Assembly: GCA_014885115.2 (NCBI GenBank)
Contig: WKLE02000170.1
Span: 31,231-74,754 of the forward strand
Direction: 5' to 3'
DNA length: 43,524 nucleotides
From: Asterionellopsis glacialis
Lineage: Eukaryota > Bacillariophyta > Plagiogrammaphyceae > Rhaphoneidales > Asterionellopsidaceae
Under the pieces are notes generated by a model, which saw only the letters and a list, made by a program, of their open reading frames with translations, was not told where the DNA came from and made no database searches. The translations under genes were made by a program, and so were the position numbers. Positions 1 to 10,800 of the stretch are shown one piece after another. Positions within the stretch are counted from its first letter, which is position 1; the number at the start of each line of letters is the position of its first letter.

Positions 1-1312
1 GAAGTAGGCATAAAGTAATTGCTAATGTTTTCACTACTATTTTTGCATTTAGGTTTAGTATGTTGAGTGAAGTATGAGCTTAGTTCATTATCAGATGAGG
101 AATCCAATTGGTACTGCACTTTATGTTTTTTTTTCTTAGTCTGTTTTTTACTTTGAGCAAGTTAATCATTGCGTTTACCTGTTCCTGCATGTACGTCTTG
201 GAAATATTGGAATTTTTTTCTTCGACTTGTCTATAGTACACTCAGAGGTGTTATGGTTGTTCATACCACACTTGCTACACCGCTTACAGGTGTGCTGGTG
301 CTTTTGATTGGTTCTGTTGTTATTGCAATCAAAATTCTTTTCTGGTCATTCACGCTTGCAATTTTCCTTGGGCTTTGTAGGTTTTTCAGACTTAGAGAGT
401 TCACAATCAATATTGTCGCAAACCTCAAGTTTCTCAAAGTAGTCCACAGCATCTTCCCACAAGATATTGTGAGGATCAAGGTTGCTAGCAAAAGTAGGGC
501 AGATTGCCACTTAAGTGGTTTTGCTCTATCTAGGATATCAAAGAGCTTGTCATCATCAAATTTTTAATTGTTTTACCATTGTGATCCATCAGAAAATATG
601 ACAAATATTTGTTCAACTGGCAAAGCCTTGCAACAAACTCTTGCAATGTGAAGTCACTGGTCATGGCAAGGTGATAGCTCAGGTAGTTCTTCTGGCACCT
701 TGCCGCGTGCCTAAATGAGAAAAAATTCTCACCTACATCATTTAGTACCAGTTCAAAGAGATCCTCAGGATCTTTTTGATTTGGTTTCTTGAGAGTAGCA
801 TTTTTTCTCTGACAGTTGGCATTGGCTGCTTGGAACAGCTGCCTTGCTCTACCCTTCAAAAGGGTTAACACCATGGATGTTTTGGATGAGGCTTTGGAGA
901 GGGGATAATCCCACTCAACCTCAGCAAACTCAATCTTCCACTGGATCCACTCTTCAGCAAATCCATCCTCAAATTGTTTAAGTCTCTTCTCAATTGTCTC
1001 AGCATCTGAGCCTTGATCAGAGGGATTGATGTGGACCTTGATGGTCTTGTACGCATCCTTGTTGTCATCTTTTGACTTCAACCTCTCCTTCTTCATTTTC
1101 AGGAAAGGGATTCCAGGAGGATTCAGCAGAGTCTGCTGTTGAGCTTTCCTCTGAATCTCATTGGAGGAGTAGGAAGTCTTCATGTTTTGAAAGTTAAAGA
1201 GGCTGGAGGCTTGCAAAGCTGGCCCAGTTTGCACTGGGCAAAGTGGGAAATGCTTGCGGCCCTGGAGGTACTGGAGGTGTCCCTTAACAGAACTCCCCTT
1301 AAGCACCCCCAC
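1..1312 (-). pseudogene. Decayed LTR-retrotransposon gag (start of gag-pol), truncated by the window edge
   Basis: Reading the minus strand from about 1312 to 530 gives a capsid-like gag segment: an acidic helix with EEWIQWKIEFAEVEW, then a leucine-rich KGRARQLFQ stretch and a helical region ending near TLQEFVARLCQLNKYLS. The frame then shifts in an A-run near 560, continues as FDDDKLFDILDRAKPLKW, and shifts again near 505 into NLDPHNILWEDAVDYFEKLE. One in-frame TGA follows at 346-348. The frame then reaches a perfect CX2CX4HX4C zinc knuckle (CSKCGMNNHNTSEC, about 237-280) and a Lys-rich, Ser-rich linker that stays open to base 1. This order is that of Gag in Ty1/copia- and Ty3/gypsy-like elements. 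Two frameshifts and a stop mean the copy is dead. Any pol region would lie left of the window. The N-terminus is uncertain because no good ATG is seen. Confidence 0.72.
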
Positions 1313-2350
1313 ACGCCCAACCTGTAATTGGAAGAAAACAGGCGTGGCTTGCGTATCTGACAGTTGAAAAAAATCCTACTGTCAGAAGCAAGTATGTAGT
1401 TGCAATGTGAGGTGACTATGTCGCCCCGACGTCGCATGACCCAAGTGGTATTCAGATCTCAAAAGTAGGACCAATTCTGGTACTGGGGAGGGATGTCCTG
1501 TAGGCCCAGGCCAGTTACAATAGCCAATGCATCTGAGTCCCTGACCGACCTAACAGTCAACAGGTCTGCATTGGCACCTCCGACCACCACTTGGGGGATC
1601 CCCCGTGAGCTGGCATCCAAGGCCTGGCAGACAAACTCCCACTCTCTGTTTTTGTTGTTAGGCAGGCTGTAAAAGCCTACCATAGTGTAACGAGCCTGTC
1701 CCGATCGAAGTACAAAATGTATAATACTACATTTGGGCCGTGCTTCGTTACCGACTTGACAGAGAAGCCAGGTCTTTGAAGAAAATGGTTATATAATACC
1801 TCCTTGGTTGGGTGACACTGCCGCCGTTGCCACAACCGTGTAACCATACATGTGTCGAGTGAGGATGCCTGACGTAAGCTTAGCTCCCGTCAGGACACCC
1901 ACAGAGACGGTCATTGCGAGGAAAGGTACGTGGTATTGATTCATACAGGAGAAAAGAAAACCATTTTGTATGGGGATAATATAAATCTTCATGAAATGAC
2001 CGGTGCCGTTGATTAACGTCGACCACAGGACACTGTATCTTTCTGCTATCCGAGAGCAGTATATAATAAATGGCTTCTTACTTGTCCTCAAAAGATCGGA
2101 CATCGCCGAAACCTCCCCGAATTTCAGTTTCTCCAGATGATAATGTATGATACCAGGTACCTGGTACTGTACCTGATACTAGTCCTACAGTACAAGACTG
2201 TACGGAATCTTAATTGGATTTTTTTTCACTTCCAAATTAGAGTACAGTAATTATTAAATAAATATTTTATATATCTGGAAACAGAACGCGCTATGGACCA
2301 ATAAGGAATTTTGGTCAGAAGAGTAGGCCGCATTATTATGGCAAATATTC
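1313..2350. other. Spacer beyond the gag remnant, no recognisable gene
   Basis: This stretch lies where the 5' leader or LTR of the minus-strand gag element would be expected, but I cannot identify LTR ends or a primer binding site. Two modest minus-strand open frames (1459-1683 and 1789-2103) have no recognisable domain. A palindromic GTACCWGGTAC-type cluster lies at 2151-2167 and is followed by GTACCTGATAC-like variants. Nothing else is supported. Confidence 0.4.
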
Positions 2351-2849
2351 CAATCCTCTTTCTGCTAAAAAATAATAATAATAACTTAAATATTAAGTCA
2401 GTATCGATAAAGGAGTACGAAAGAAACTGTATGGATACTGGAAACGAGGTCATCAACCATCAACCATCAACCCCGATCAACAATCAATTCAAAACTTTTA
2501 AAACATGCTGTAGGAAGCAAATCTTAAAATCAGGTGTTTGATTCCAGTTTCTGCTGGACTCGATTTTCATCAAAATATATAAATATAAGTAAACAGTTCT
2601 GTCTCTAGAGTCAATTAAAAAAAATTATGACCATCATAAATGCTAAAAATTACATCATTGCAATCCAAATCCTATATAGAGAAAAGGCAGCGCCTTCCAT
2701 GACTTCGCAATCGCTTTTTAGCAATGACTGCATACCGGAAGTACTTTTTAACGTATTAATACACGTAAACCATGTTCTTTCCAGTGGGTCCTGGAGAGCC
2801 CTGCAGGTACTGAAAAGGAGGTCATCTAGAGAGGACTACTCCACATGCA
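2351..2849. repeat. Tandem duplication, copy A (~499 bp)
   Basis: The unit begins with CAATCCTCTTTCTGCTAAAA and ends with CTACTCCACATGCA. It recurs almost immediately downstream (copy B, 2852-3319), separated only by two bases. The copies share the AATAATAAT tract, the AACATGCTGTAGGAAGCAAA block, the CAGGTGTTTGATTCCAGTTT block and the TCTTTCCAGTGGGTCCTGG block. They differ by scattered substitutions and small indels. No conserved reading frame spans both copies, so the unit looks non-coding. Confidence 0.9.
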
Positions 2850-2851
2850 AC

Positions 2852-3319
2852 CAATCCTCTTTCTCCTAAAAAATAATAATAATAATAACTTAAATATTAA
2901 GTCAGTATGGATAAAGGAGTAAGAATGAAACTGTATGGATACTAGAAAAGAGGTCATCAACCATCAACCACGATCAACAATCAATTCAAAACTTTCACAA
3001 CATGCTGTAGGAAGCAAATCTTAAAATCAGGTGTTTGATTCCAGTTTCTGCTGGACTCGATTTTCATAAAAAAATATATAAAAGGAAACAGTTCTTTCTC
3101 TAGAGACAATAAGAAAAAATTATGACCATCATAAATGCTAAAAATTACATCATTGCAATCCAAATCCTATACAGAAAAGGCAGCGCCTTGCATGACTTCG
3201 CATTGGCTTTTTACTTTTTCACGTATTAATAAACGTAAAACCATGTTCTTTCCAGTGGGTCCTGGAAAATCCAGCAGGTACTGAAAAGGAGGTCATCTAG
3301 AGGTCTACTCCACATGCAG
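2852..3319. repeat. Tandem duplication, copy B (~468 bp)
   Basis: Second copy of the unit at 2351-2849. It is shorter, mainly through deletions near the TTTTTAGCAATGACTGCAT segment of copy A (the equivalent is missing around 3212-3220) and smaller indels. It ends about 160 bases upstream of the ATG of the M11 protease gene at 3478, so the duplicated DNA sits in that gene's upstream region and may carry regulatory sites. Confidence 0.9.
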
Positions 3320-3477
3320 CACAGCCACTTCTCAGTTGTGAGATTATCTCAAAGCAGTCATAATACATAATAGGAAAAGCTCTTGTGAAATACTTTTTCT
3401 CGTGATATTAATCGCAGAGAATCTCTTCAAGCTGAAAGTAACTCCTCTTTCGTCGCTAAACTTAACTCGCACACACC

Positions 3478-6472
3478 ATGAAGTTTCGTAACATCGTTCT
3501 TTTGTCGATTCTTTGTCAACCGACCTACGTTCTAGCTAAGGTAAGAAAAAAGACAAGGAAAGAGCAAGAATTTGACGTTCTCCTCCTTCTATTTGATCGT
3601 TTCATTCTTTGTTATATTCGATAATCCGTAGAATCGCTTTTCACCTGACTGCTACAATACACCATGGTTGATACAATCCCTAGAGATGTTGAAAAACAAG
3701 AGAGAGAAACCGCCATTCACAAAAGAAAAATTCTCACGAACCAGATATATTTGCTTGCTTTTATTTTCCTTCTTTTGTGGTCTTACACGAAAAACAGAAC
3801 TCTCTCCGTAACAAAAACAACGGAAACGGTAACAATTTTTCCGATACCGATTGCCGTGCGTTTCTCCAAGATACCCAGTTTGGTGATGGGCACACTGAAG
3901 AAAAGTTCGCGTGTGAACTTTCTGATGGTACCATGGCTGACATTGTTGGTCAAGGTGCAGATGAGTTGAAGCAAATGAAAAAAGAGAACAAATTCAAAAG
4001 TGGGAGGACCATTGTTTCAAAGTGCGAATTCAAGGGCAATAAAGGCGGCTTTCGTGAATGTTATTTGCCTCCTGGACTTCAAACCAGGGAAGACTCTGCT
4101 GAAGATACTGATCGACGTAAACTCCTTTCTGGTACTAAAACTGTTCTCATTGTCAAGGTTAAAGCAAGTGATACATCGCTATCTGAAACCGAACAACAAC
4201 TCTCTGATTCCATCTTCGGAAACGGCAGGGACCCACACAACTTGCAGTCCCAGTACAAAGCTTGTTCACATGATAAGCTTAACTTTATTCCGACCGATTT
4301 TGGAGGTATTCAGTTAGGTGCAACTACCGTCACTATTTCCAATACCGCTTCAGGTTCAGATAATGGTGTGATTCGTAATGCTGCTACATCTGAACTCTCT
4401 AAACAATTTGGCGTACCTGCTAGCAGTCTTGCAGATTACGTAATGCTTTGCCTTCCTCCTGGAACAAATGGTGGTTGGATTGCTTACGCCTATATCAATT
4501 ATTATCTGTCCGTCTACAACAACCAATGGTGCACGTATCTTAGTGCACAAATGCATGAAATTGGACACAACATCAACTTAGCGCACTCAGGTGAAGGAAG
4601 CGGTGAATATGCTGATCAATCGTAAGTGAATGAGTATTCCAATTTCTATATTTTTGAGTTGTGGATTCTTGATTTATTATTCAGAAAAGAGTGCACGCAA
4701 ATTAGATGTATCTCATTCTCATTTGTATAAGACGCCAGTAACAAAAAATGCACTCACACACGATCGATCGCCGTTTCCATTTTGATATTATACAGAGGAA
4801 TGATGGGTTATTCTTACAGTTCAAATGATGGTCCATTAATGTGTTTTAATGGTGCAAAATCTTGGCAACTTGGATGGTATGCAGACAAAAGTCTCACTCT
4901 TGTTCCCTCAGACGGTCAATGGTCAGGAAGGATATATGGTGCTGTTGACTATGAATCAATCTCTGAAACAAGCTATGTTCTTATAAAGATCGACAACCCA
5001 GATGGCTCTCCAGATTACTACATCCAATTCAATCGAAAAACCGGTTTCAACAGTGGCACTGTAGAGGGTGGAAACCAAGTTATGATTACTTCTGGTGGTG
5101 AGGGAAATTCATACGCTACCTCCTCACTTCTTTCCAAACTAAACAACGGAGGCTCATAAACTGGCATTACGATAAATAGTGTACCCGTCAAGGTCGAAGT
5201 CACTGGTCTCGATATCAACGCCAGTCCAGGATATGCTGATTTGACTATTACCTTTGGTAACCCTACTCCTAGTCCGACGGCCGCACCCGTCACGCCTAGT
5301 CCGACGGCCGCACCTATCACGCCTAGTCCGACGGCCGCACCTATCACGCCTAGTCCGACGGCCGCACCCGTCACGCCTAGTCCAAGCGCCGCACCCGTCA
5401 CGCCTATTCCGACGGCCGCACCCGTCACGCCTAGTCCAAGCGCCGCACCCGTCACGCCTAGTCCGACGGCCGCACCCGTCACGCCTAGTCCGACGGCCGC
5501 ACCCGTCACGCCTAGTCCAACCGCCGCACCCATCACGCCTAGTCCAACCGCCGCACCTACAACCGCAAGCCCTACACTCACACCAAACTGCTCCAATGTT
5601 CAGCTTCTTCTCAAGACTGATAAGTTTCCCAAAGAAACTAGTTGGACTCTGCAGAACAAAAAAACCAAGGAAATTCTTATGAAGTCTACCCGATTTACCA
5701 AGAATACACTTTATGAATTGGATTTGGGTTGTCACAAAATCGATCCTTATAATTACGAAGAGTATTTGTTCACCATCATGGATACCTTTGGAGGTAAGTG
5801 AACATGCATCACATGAATAAATATTATTTCTCATCACCGATATCCCCTCTGCGCTAAACAACGTTTTCAAATTCATGTAATTCAATTCTAGACGGTATTT
5901 GCTGTGGTTATGGCCAAGGTTTCTATGAACTTTACTTAGACGGTGAGAAAGTCAAACAAAATTATGGAAACTTTGGGTCTGAAGAATCGTATGCATTCCC
6001 CTCTAAACCAACTCCACCTCCCTCCCCATTTTCTGGAGATACAAGTATATTCAAATTGGACTTACTGACGGATTACTGGGGCTCCGAAACCTCATGGGAT
6101 CTTAAACTTGCTGGTAAAAATAAACCAGACTACACCGGTGAGAATTATAAAAGAAATGAGCATTATGAGATAGTCCGTCAGATCCCTTCTTCTGGATGCC
6201 ACACATTTACAATGTACGATAAATATGGTGATGGTATTTATTATGGAAACTATAGGATTGAATTGGATGGAGAAATCATCGATCAAGTTGATAGTGCGAA
6301 TCAGGAAATGTTTACATCCCGTACAATTCAAGTCGGGCGTGGCTGTGATACTAATCCTGTAGTAAAGAATGATGGTGACATTGTAGCAAGAACCCCTCCT
6401 AAGAAAAATAACGGACAAAACAACAATTTTGATGGCAATGGCAATGGCAATAAAGGTGGCAAGAACAAATAA
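3478..6472 (+). CDS. Secreted M11 (gametolysin-type) zinc metalloprotease, four exons, one in-frame stop
   Basis: Exons inferred from splice sites and frame are 3478-3540, 3798-4621, 4796-5793 and 5892-6472 (about 821 codons). Exon 1 encodes a signal peptide (MKFRNIVLLSILCQPTYVLA). Exon 2 carries the prodomain and catalytic core ending in the metzincin zinc site HEIGHNINLAH (4554-4586). Exon 3 supplies the Met-turn region GMMGYSY directly after the splice junction. A Pro/Thr linker of 9-residue repeats (5268-5564) follows, then two copies of a C-terminal domain: TFGGDGICCGYG is rebuilt across the third intron, and a second copy has KYGDGIYYGNYRIELDG. The tail is Asn/Gly/Lys-rich. Peptidase family M11 cleaves cell-wall or matrix proteins in green algae; the same fold is common in diatoms. 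A TAA at 5157-5159 interrupts the frame between NNGGS and TGITINSV, although family-like sequence continues. The gene is therefore a recent pseudogene, a readthrough case, or carries a sequencing error. Confidence 0.85.
5157..5159 (+). other. In-frame TAA interrupting the M11 protease
   Basis: The codons read GGA GGC TCA TAA ACT GGC ATT, in the same frame as the catalytic domain upstream and the repeat linker downstream. The sequence after the stop (SVPVKVEVTGLDINASPGYADLTITFG in two blocks) resembles the end of the M11 catalytic unit. That makes an unrelated downstream gene unlikely. Confidence 0.8.
5268..5564 (+). repeat. 27-bp coding minisatellite, 11 copies (Pro/Thr/Ala linker)
   Basis: Eleven head-to-tail 27-base units of the form CCTAGTCCGACGGCCGCACC plus CGTCACG or TATCACG encode the 9-residue unit PSPTAAPVT. 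Units vary at a few positions (PSPSAAPVT, PIPTAAPVT, PSPTAAPIT). The repeat is more G/C-rich than the flanking gene and forms the probably O-glycosylated spacer between the protease domain and the C-terminal domains. Copy number is likely polymorphic. Long open frames in the other frames here are by-products of the 27-base periodicity. Confidence 0.93.
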
Positions 6473-7850
6473 GGAAAATAAGAAAACCCTACAGTGTCAG
6501 GGTGGGTCTAATTCTTCTGGATCGATTTGACTACTTGTGCAAGTTCTTAGAACAAGCAATACCAAATCAGGTAAATCAGGCTTCCGGAAACAAAGAAAAA
6601 ATGTTATACTTTTGGAGCAAGAAGGGTTTAGCGCCTTTATAAGTACATCTCTTGACGGAAACATTTATTACATGATATCTGGTACTCCTAAGTACAGTTT
6701 TATTTACTTTATCTTTTTCAGTAAACTTTTCATTATATTTGATTAGCGTGCGCACGTTATTGTTGACGTCTTTGAATATAACACTTTACGAAATCAGAGA
6801 TATGGCTGTGCTAGTATTTTAGAGGATTGTTGACTACGAGAGTAGTACTCTTTTGATCTCTAATATATTCCTCCCTCGGAAAATGACTGACCTAGATAAT
6901 CGTAAGATTTACTTTTACACATTCGGGGATGCACGACATCTATTTCTTTTGCATAGGAATTATTATTTCTATTTGAATTGGAACACTTGGATGATTATTT
7001 GAATTATGTTGAAAGTGTACACTCGGCAGAAACTCTCCAAGATACGCTGGAAGCGCTTCACCAGGATGAGAAGAAATTAAATGACGGTCACATTTTAAAG
7101 GAGGCATTATCAGACGTGTTGGACAAACCAGCACAAGATGGAAAGGAAGCTCGTGATCTTATCAAAATGTTCGTACATGCCATTGTCAAAGCTGATACAG
7201 TTTCAGGGGAAAATGTGGAAGATGGGATATGATTCGATTAGAACATGTAGAGTTTGGGCAAGCCAAGGCCAGACTTGTAGTGGAAGTACTCATAAACTGA
7301 CACCTCCTTGATTTTCTAATATGGTTTTGCGGTGTGCAGAGTGACCTCAAAGGACACGTGTATCCTGATCTTTGTTTCCTTTTGAAGTAGTGCCAAGCTA
7401 ACAATGCAAGCAAAATATTTATGCATCTGGATCAATTCACGCCCAGAAGCTTCTCTTTCGACACACCTTGGGTGGTGATTTGTTGCAGTACATTGATGAG
7501 CATTTTGACACAACAAGTGGATCCAAAAAGGATAAAGAAAGTTATGAACGAATCGCAACATGTATGGGTGTTTAACAAAGAGACATTATCTTTGTTGCAG
7601 TACTGACTTAGAAGATGAATTGGTAGCAGCAAGAAATGTAGGTATAGGTTGTCCTGTGATGAGCATACGTCCTATGAATGCACTCTTAACAAGTGTTGGT
7701 AAGAGTTTCCGTAGGATCTAAACAGTCGATTGCAAAAATATACTAACACAATTCCTAGTTTAAAAAAGATACTGAACATTGACTCTAGATTTGTCTGAAG
7801 TGGAGCATTTTAGTTTAATGCAAGTATTCGTATGTGTGAAAAATATGGAT
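6473..7850. other. Spacer with coding-like remnants (about 6955-7700)
   Basis: Between the M11 and LRR genes, three short plus-strand stretches look like former coding sequence. The first is at 6955-7232, charged and helical (DDYLNYVESVHSAETLQ, then KEALSDVLDKPAQDGKEARD). The second is near 7465-7575 (TLGGDLLQYIDEHFDTT, then KDKESYERIATCMGV). The third is near 7614-7700 (DELVAARNVGIGCPVMSIRP). They lie in different frames, lack a credible ATG and are separated by stops. I do not recognise the family. They may be a decayed gene or exons of a gene whose structure I cannot resolve. Confidence 0.4.
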
Positions 7851-10800
7851 TTACAATGAAAGAAGGAGGAAAGATATTGATGCCACAACAGATGCGAGGA
7901 AAGGTACACCACGGTTGGGTGCACTACTGTTCTCGCAAACGTCAAGCCCCATGTAAGGCAGTTTGCCAGACCCTAGTTCACAAGGCTTACAGGGGGAATC
8001 ATCGTCCTTTTGTCGTCCATTGGTGGAATATGTACCATCTGGGCAGAGCAAACCATCACAACCGTATTTTCCTACATCACCATCATTCCAATACTGCTTT
8101 CTGCAAAGTTCTTCGTCAATGCCAGTAATCTTGTTATTAGCTAGGTACAAATTCAAGTGATCAAATCGTACCAAATCAGAAGGGATGTGCCCTGTCAACA
8201 AGTTGTCCGAGAAATCCACCTCCACTGCAGCAGAAAAGGGAACCAGAGTCAAGAAAGATTCTGGAATCGAACCTGTTAGGTCATTGTCGGAGATATCTAA
8301 GAAACGCATTGATCCAGGCATGTTGACACCTTCGAGACGTCCACTGAAATAATTCGATGTGATCAAAAGTGAACGAAGATTCGTCATGTCTTCGAGAAAT
8401 CTCGGAAGAGCTCCCGTGAAATCGTTGTAGGAAATCATCAAGTCCTGCAAAGTGGTCAACTTTTTAATATCATCAGGGAAGCTTCCTTTGATACCATTGA
8501 ACCTAGCGTTGAGTTTCTTAAGACCCGGTGCTTGTCCTACACCTATTAACGATGTGACACCAGTAGCATCCAAAATAAGCTCTTCAAGCTTCTTAGCTTG
8601 ACTTATGCCGTTAAAGCTGAAGCCATCCAATGGGTTCGAATACAGAGAAAGATGCTTCAAGTGTGGAAGAAAGAAGAGTGCTTGCGGCGGAATCCCAACA
8701 ACATTATTTGCACCTAAGTCAATAGCTTCGACAGCATCATCTTCTCCTTCAACGCATTTGATTCCGTACCAGTCACAGATACTTACTCCATCCTCTATCC
8801 ATCCATCGGGATTATCCCAATCGTCTCCACCACACTTTCGATAAAAGTATGTTAGGATTTCTCGGTCTGAAGAAACTCCAGGATCTGGAATGGATTCGGG
8901 ACAAACAGTTGAGCCGTAAAAAAGTGCCTCCGGGCATCCACGACAATGACCTGTGTCAGATTCTTGACGACCTCGACTATTGTATGTTGCCGGGGGGCAT
9001 AACACAGCATCACAGTGATACTTTGCGTAGACATCACCTCTACTGGCTGCACACAAGGATAAAGAGACTCCTGTGAATTCATTATCATGGATTTTCACGT
9101 CATCAAACCGTCCCAAAAGGGATGGAACGACTCCAGATATCTTGTTGGAACTCAGATCAATGAAATCCACAACATCCGGACTTGCCGCTTGAAGGAAGTT
9201 TGATGGTATTTCTCCAGTCAGAACATTAGAACTGAGATCAATTTCACTGATTTTGTTCATCGTGTCGAAGGCAGGAACAGATCCTGACAAACCACGCCCG
9301 TTGTTTTCTGTTTGATGAGAAAGGTCTACGATGCTCAAATCACTTAATTGTGATATTGAGTCAGATATTTCTCCGGTGAAAGTGTTTCTGCCCAAACGCA
9401 GTGTATGGAGCTTCGTGAGACCCCACAAAGTTTCAGGTATTGTACCTGACATGTAATTGCTCTCGCAAGATAGTAGCTTCAGATTGGTTAGCTGTCCAAT
9501 TTCCGAACTCAGCCCCCCAGAAATTTCATTGAAGCCAATGGCAATTCGTTCCAACGAATCAATGGCAAAGAGCTCACTTGGAAAGGAACCTCTCAAAGCA
9601 TTTGCAACTGAGTGGAATTCTTTCAAGGCTTTTGCCTTCTCGATACCAGTTACAGACTTAGTGTCTGTGCTACTCACGTCGATCACACGAAGTCGTCGAG
9701 CACTTTCAATGCCGTCAAAACTGAACTTCAGACCATCATTAAGATCAAGGATCAAGGACTTCAAAAAAGGAAGCTGGAAAGTTGACTTTGGAATTGTGCC
9801 TGCCATATTATTTCCACTAAGTGCTATAGACTCAACGTTTCCGTCGTCATCGCACGTAATGCCATACCATTCACAGGCACTCACACTGGCATCTTTCCAC
9901 TTATCTTTTTCCGTCCAACCATCTCCATTCAAGGCGTCATAGAAAGTAGAAAGAATGGCCTTCTGATCGAAATTCGGATCCGGAGTTGCAGTTGGCGACA
10001 ATGAAGTCACTTGATCACCACAGGAAGTAGCGCCAAAGAATGAGTTTTCAGGACAATCTTTGCAGCTTTCTTGATCCAATTGTCTTCCTAACCTGTTGTA
10101 TTTTCCAACAGGACAAAGCACTGCATCACAACCATACGCTGCGACAGCTCCTCCAAGACTGGTGTCACAAAGTGCATCTTCAATACCTGTTATCTGGTTG
10201 TCTGTCACATCATATAATGCAACCTGGAACTTTTTTAATACCGAAGGAACTTTGCCTGTAAGCTTATTCTTACTGAGATCAAGATGTTCAAAGCCATCAA
10301 CCTGCGTATCACGTAGAAAATCATCTGGGATAGGCCCCTCGAGACTGTTACTGTTCAAATCAAGCCTCTTTAGGTTGGCCAATGTTGTAAAACTGGGTAG
10401 GTTCCCAGTCAAACCCATTCCACCAGATCCGGTTTGAGACGATAGATCCAAATATCGAAGATTCTTCAACGATCCAAATGTGTCCGGGATAGGACCAGTT
10501 AGGCTATTTGCTTGTAGAAGAAGGAAGAAAAGACCGTTGAGTTGATCGAGCTGATCTGGAATATTCCCGCTAAACTTGTTATCATGGAGGGCAAGGAACT
10601 GTAGGTTTTTCAATGACGAAATTTGATCGGGGATCATTCCTGTTAATGCATTGAAATCCAAAGATAGTCGGGATAGATTGTTCAACTGAAGTAAGTCTGT
10701 AGGGAACGGTCCACGCAAGTTATTAGAGGAAAGATACAAATTTTTCAAGGCAGGAGCAGAACCCACGCCTTCAATGAATTCAAGATCTGTGTGAGACAAA

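Noticed and set aside
540..570. Programmed ribosomal frameshift in gag
   Set aside because: The shift falls inside the capsid region rather than at a gag-pol border, and further breaks and a stop follow, so mutation is the simpler explanation.
1459..2103. Minus-strand frames upstream of gag as extra genes or LTR proteins
   Set aside because: No recognisable motif, no good start context, and they sit where an element's non-coding leader would be expected.
5018..5885. Long minus-strand and alternate plus-strand frames of Gly/Val/Ala or Arg-rich repeats across the minisatellite
   Set aside because: They arise only because the 27-base repeat is open in several frames. The plus-strand PSPTAAPVT frame is the one in phase with the M11 exons.
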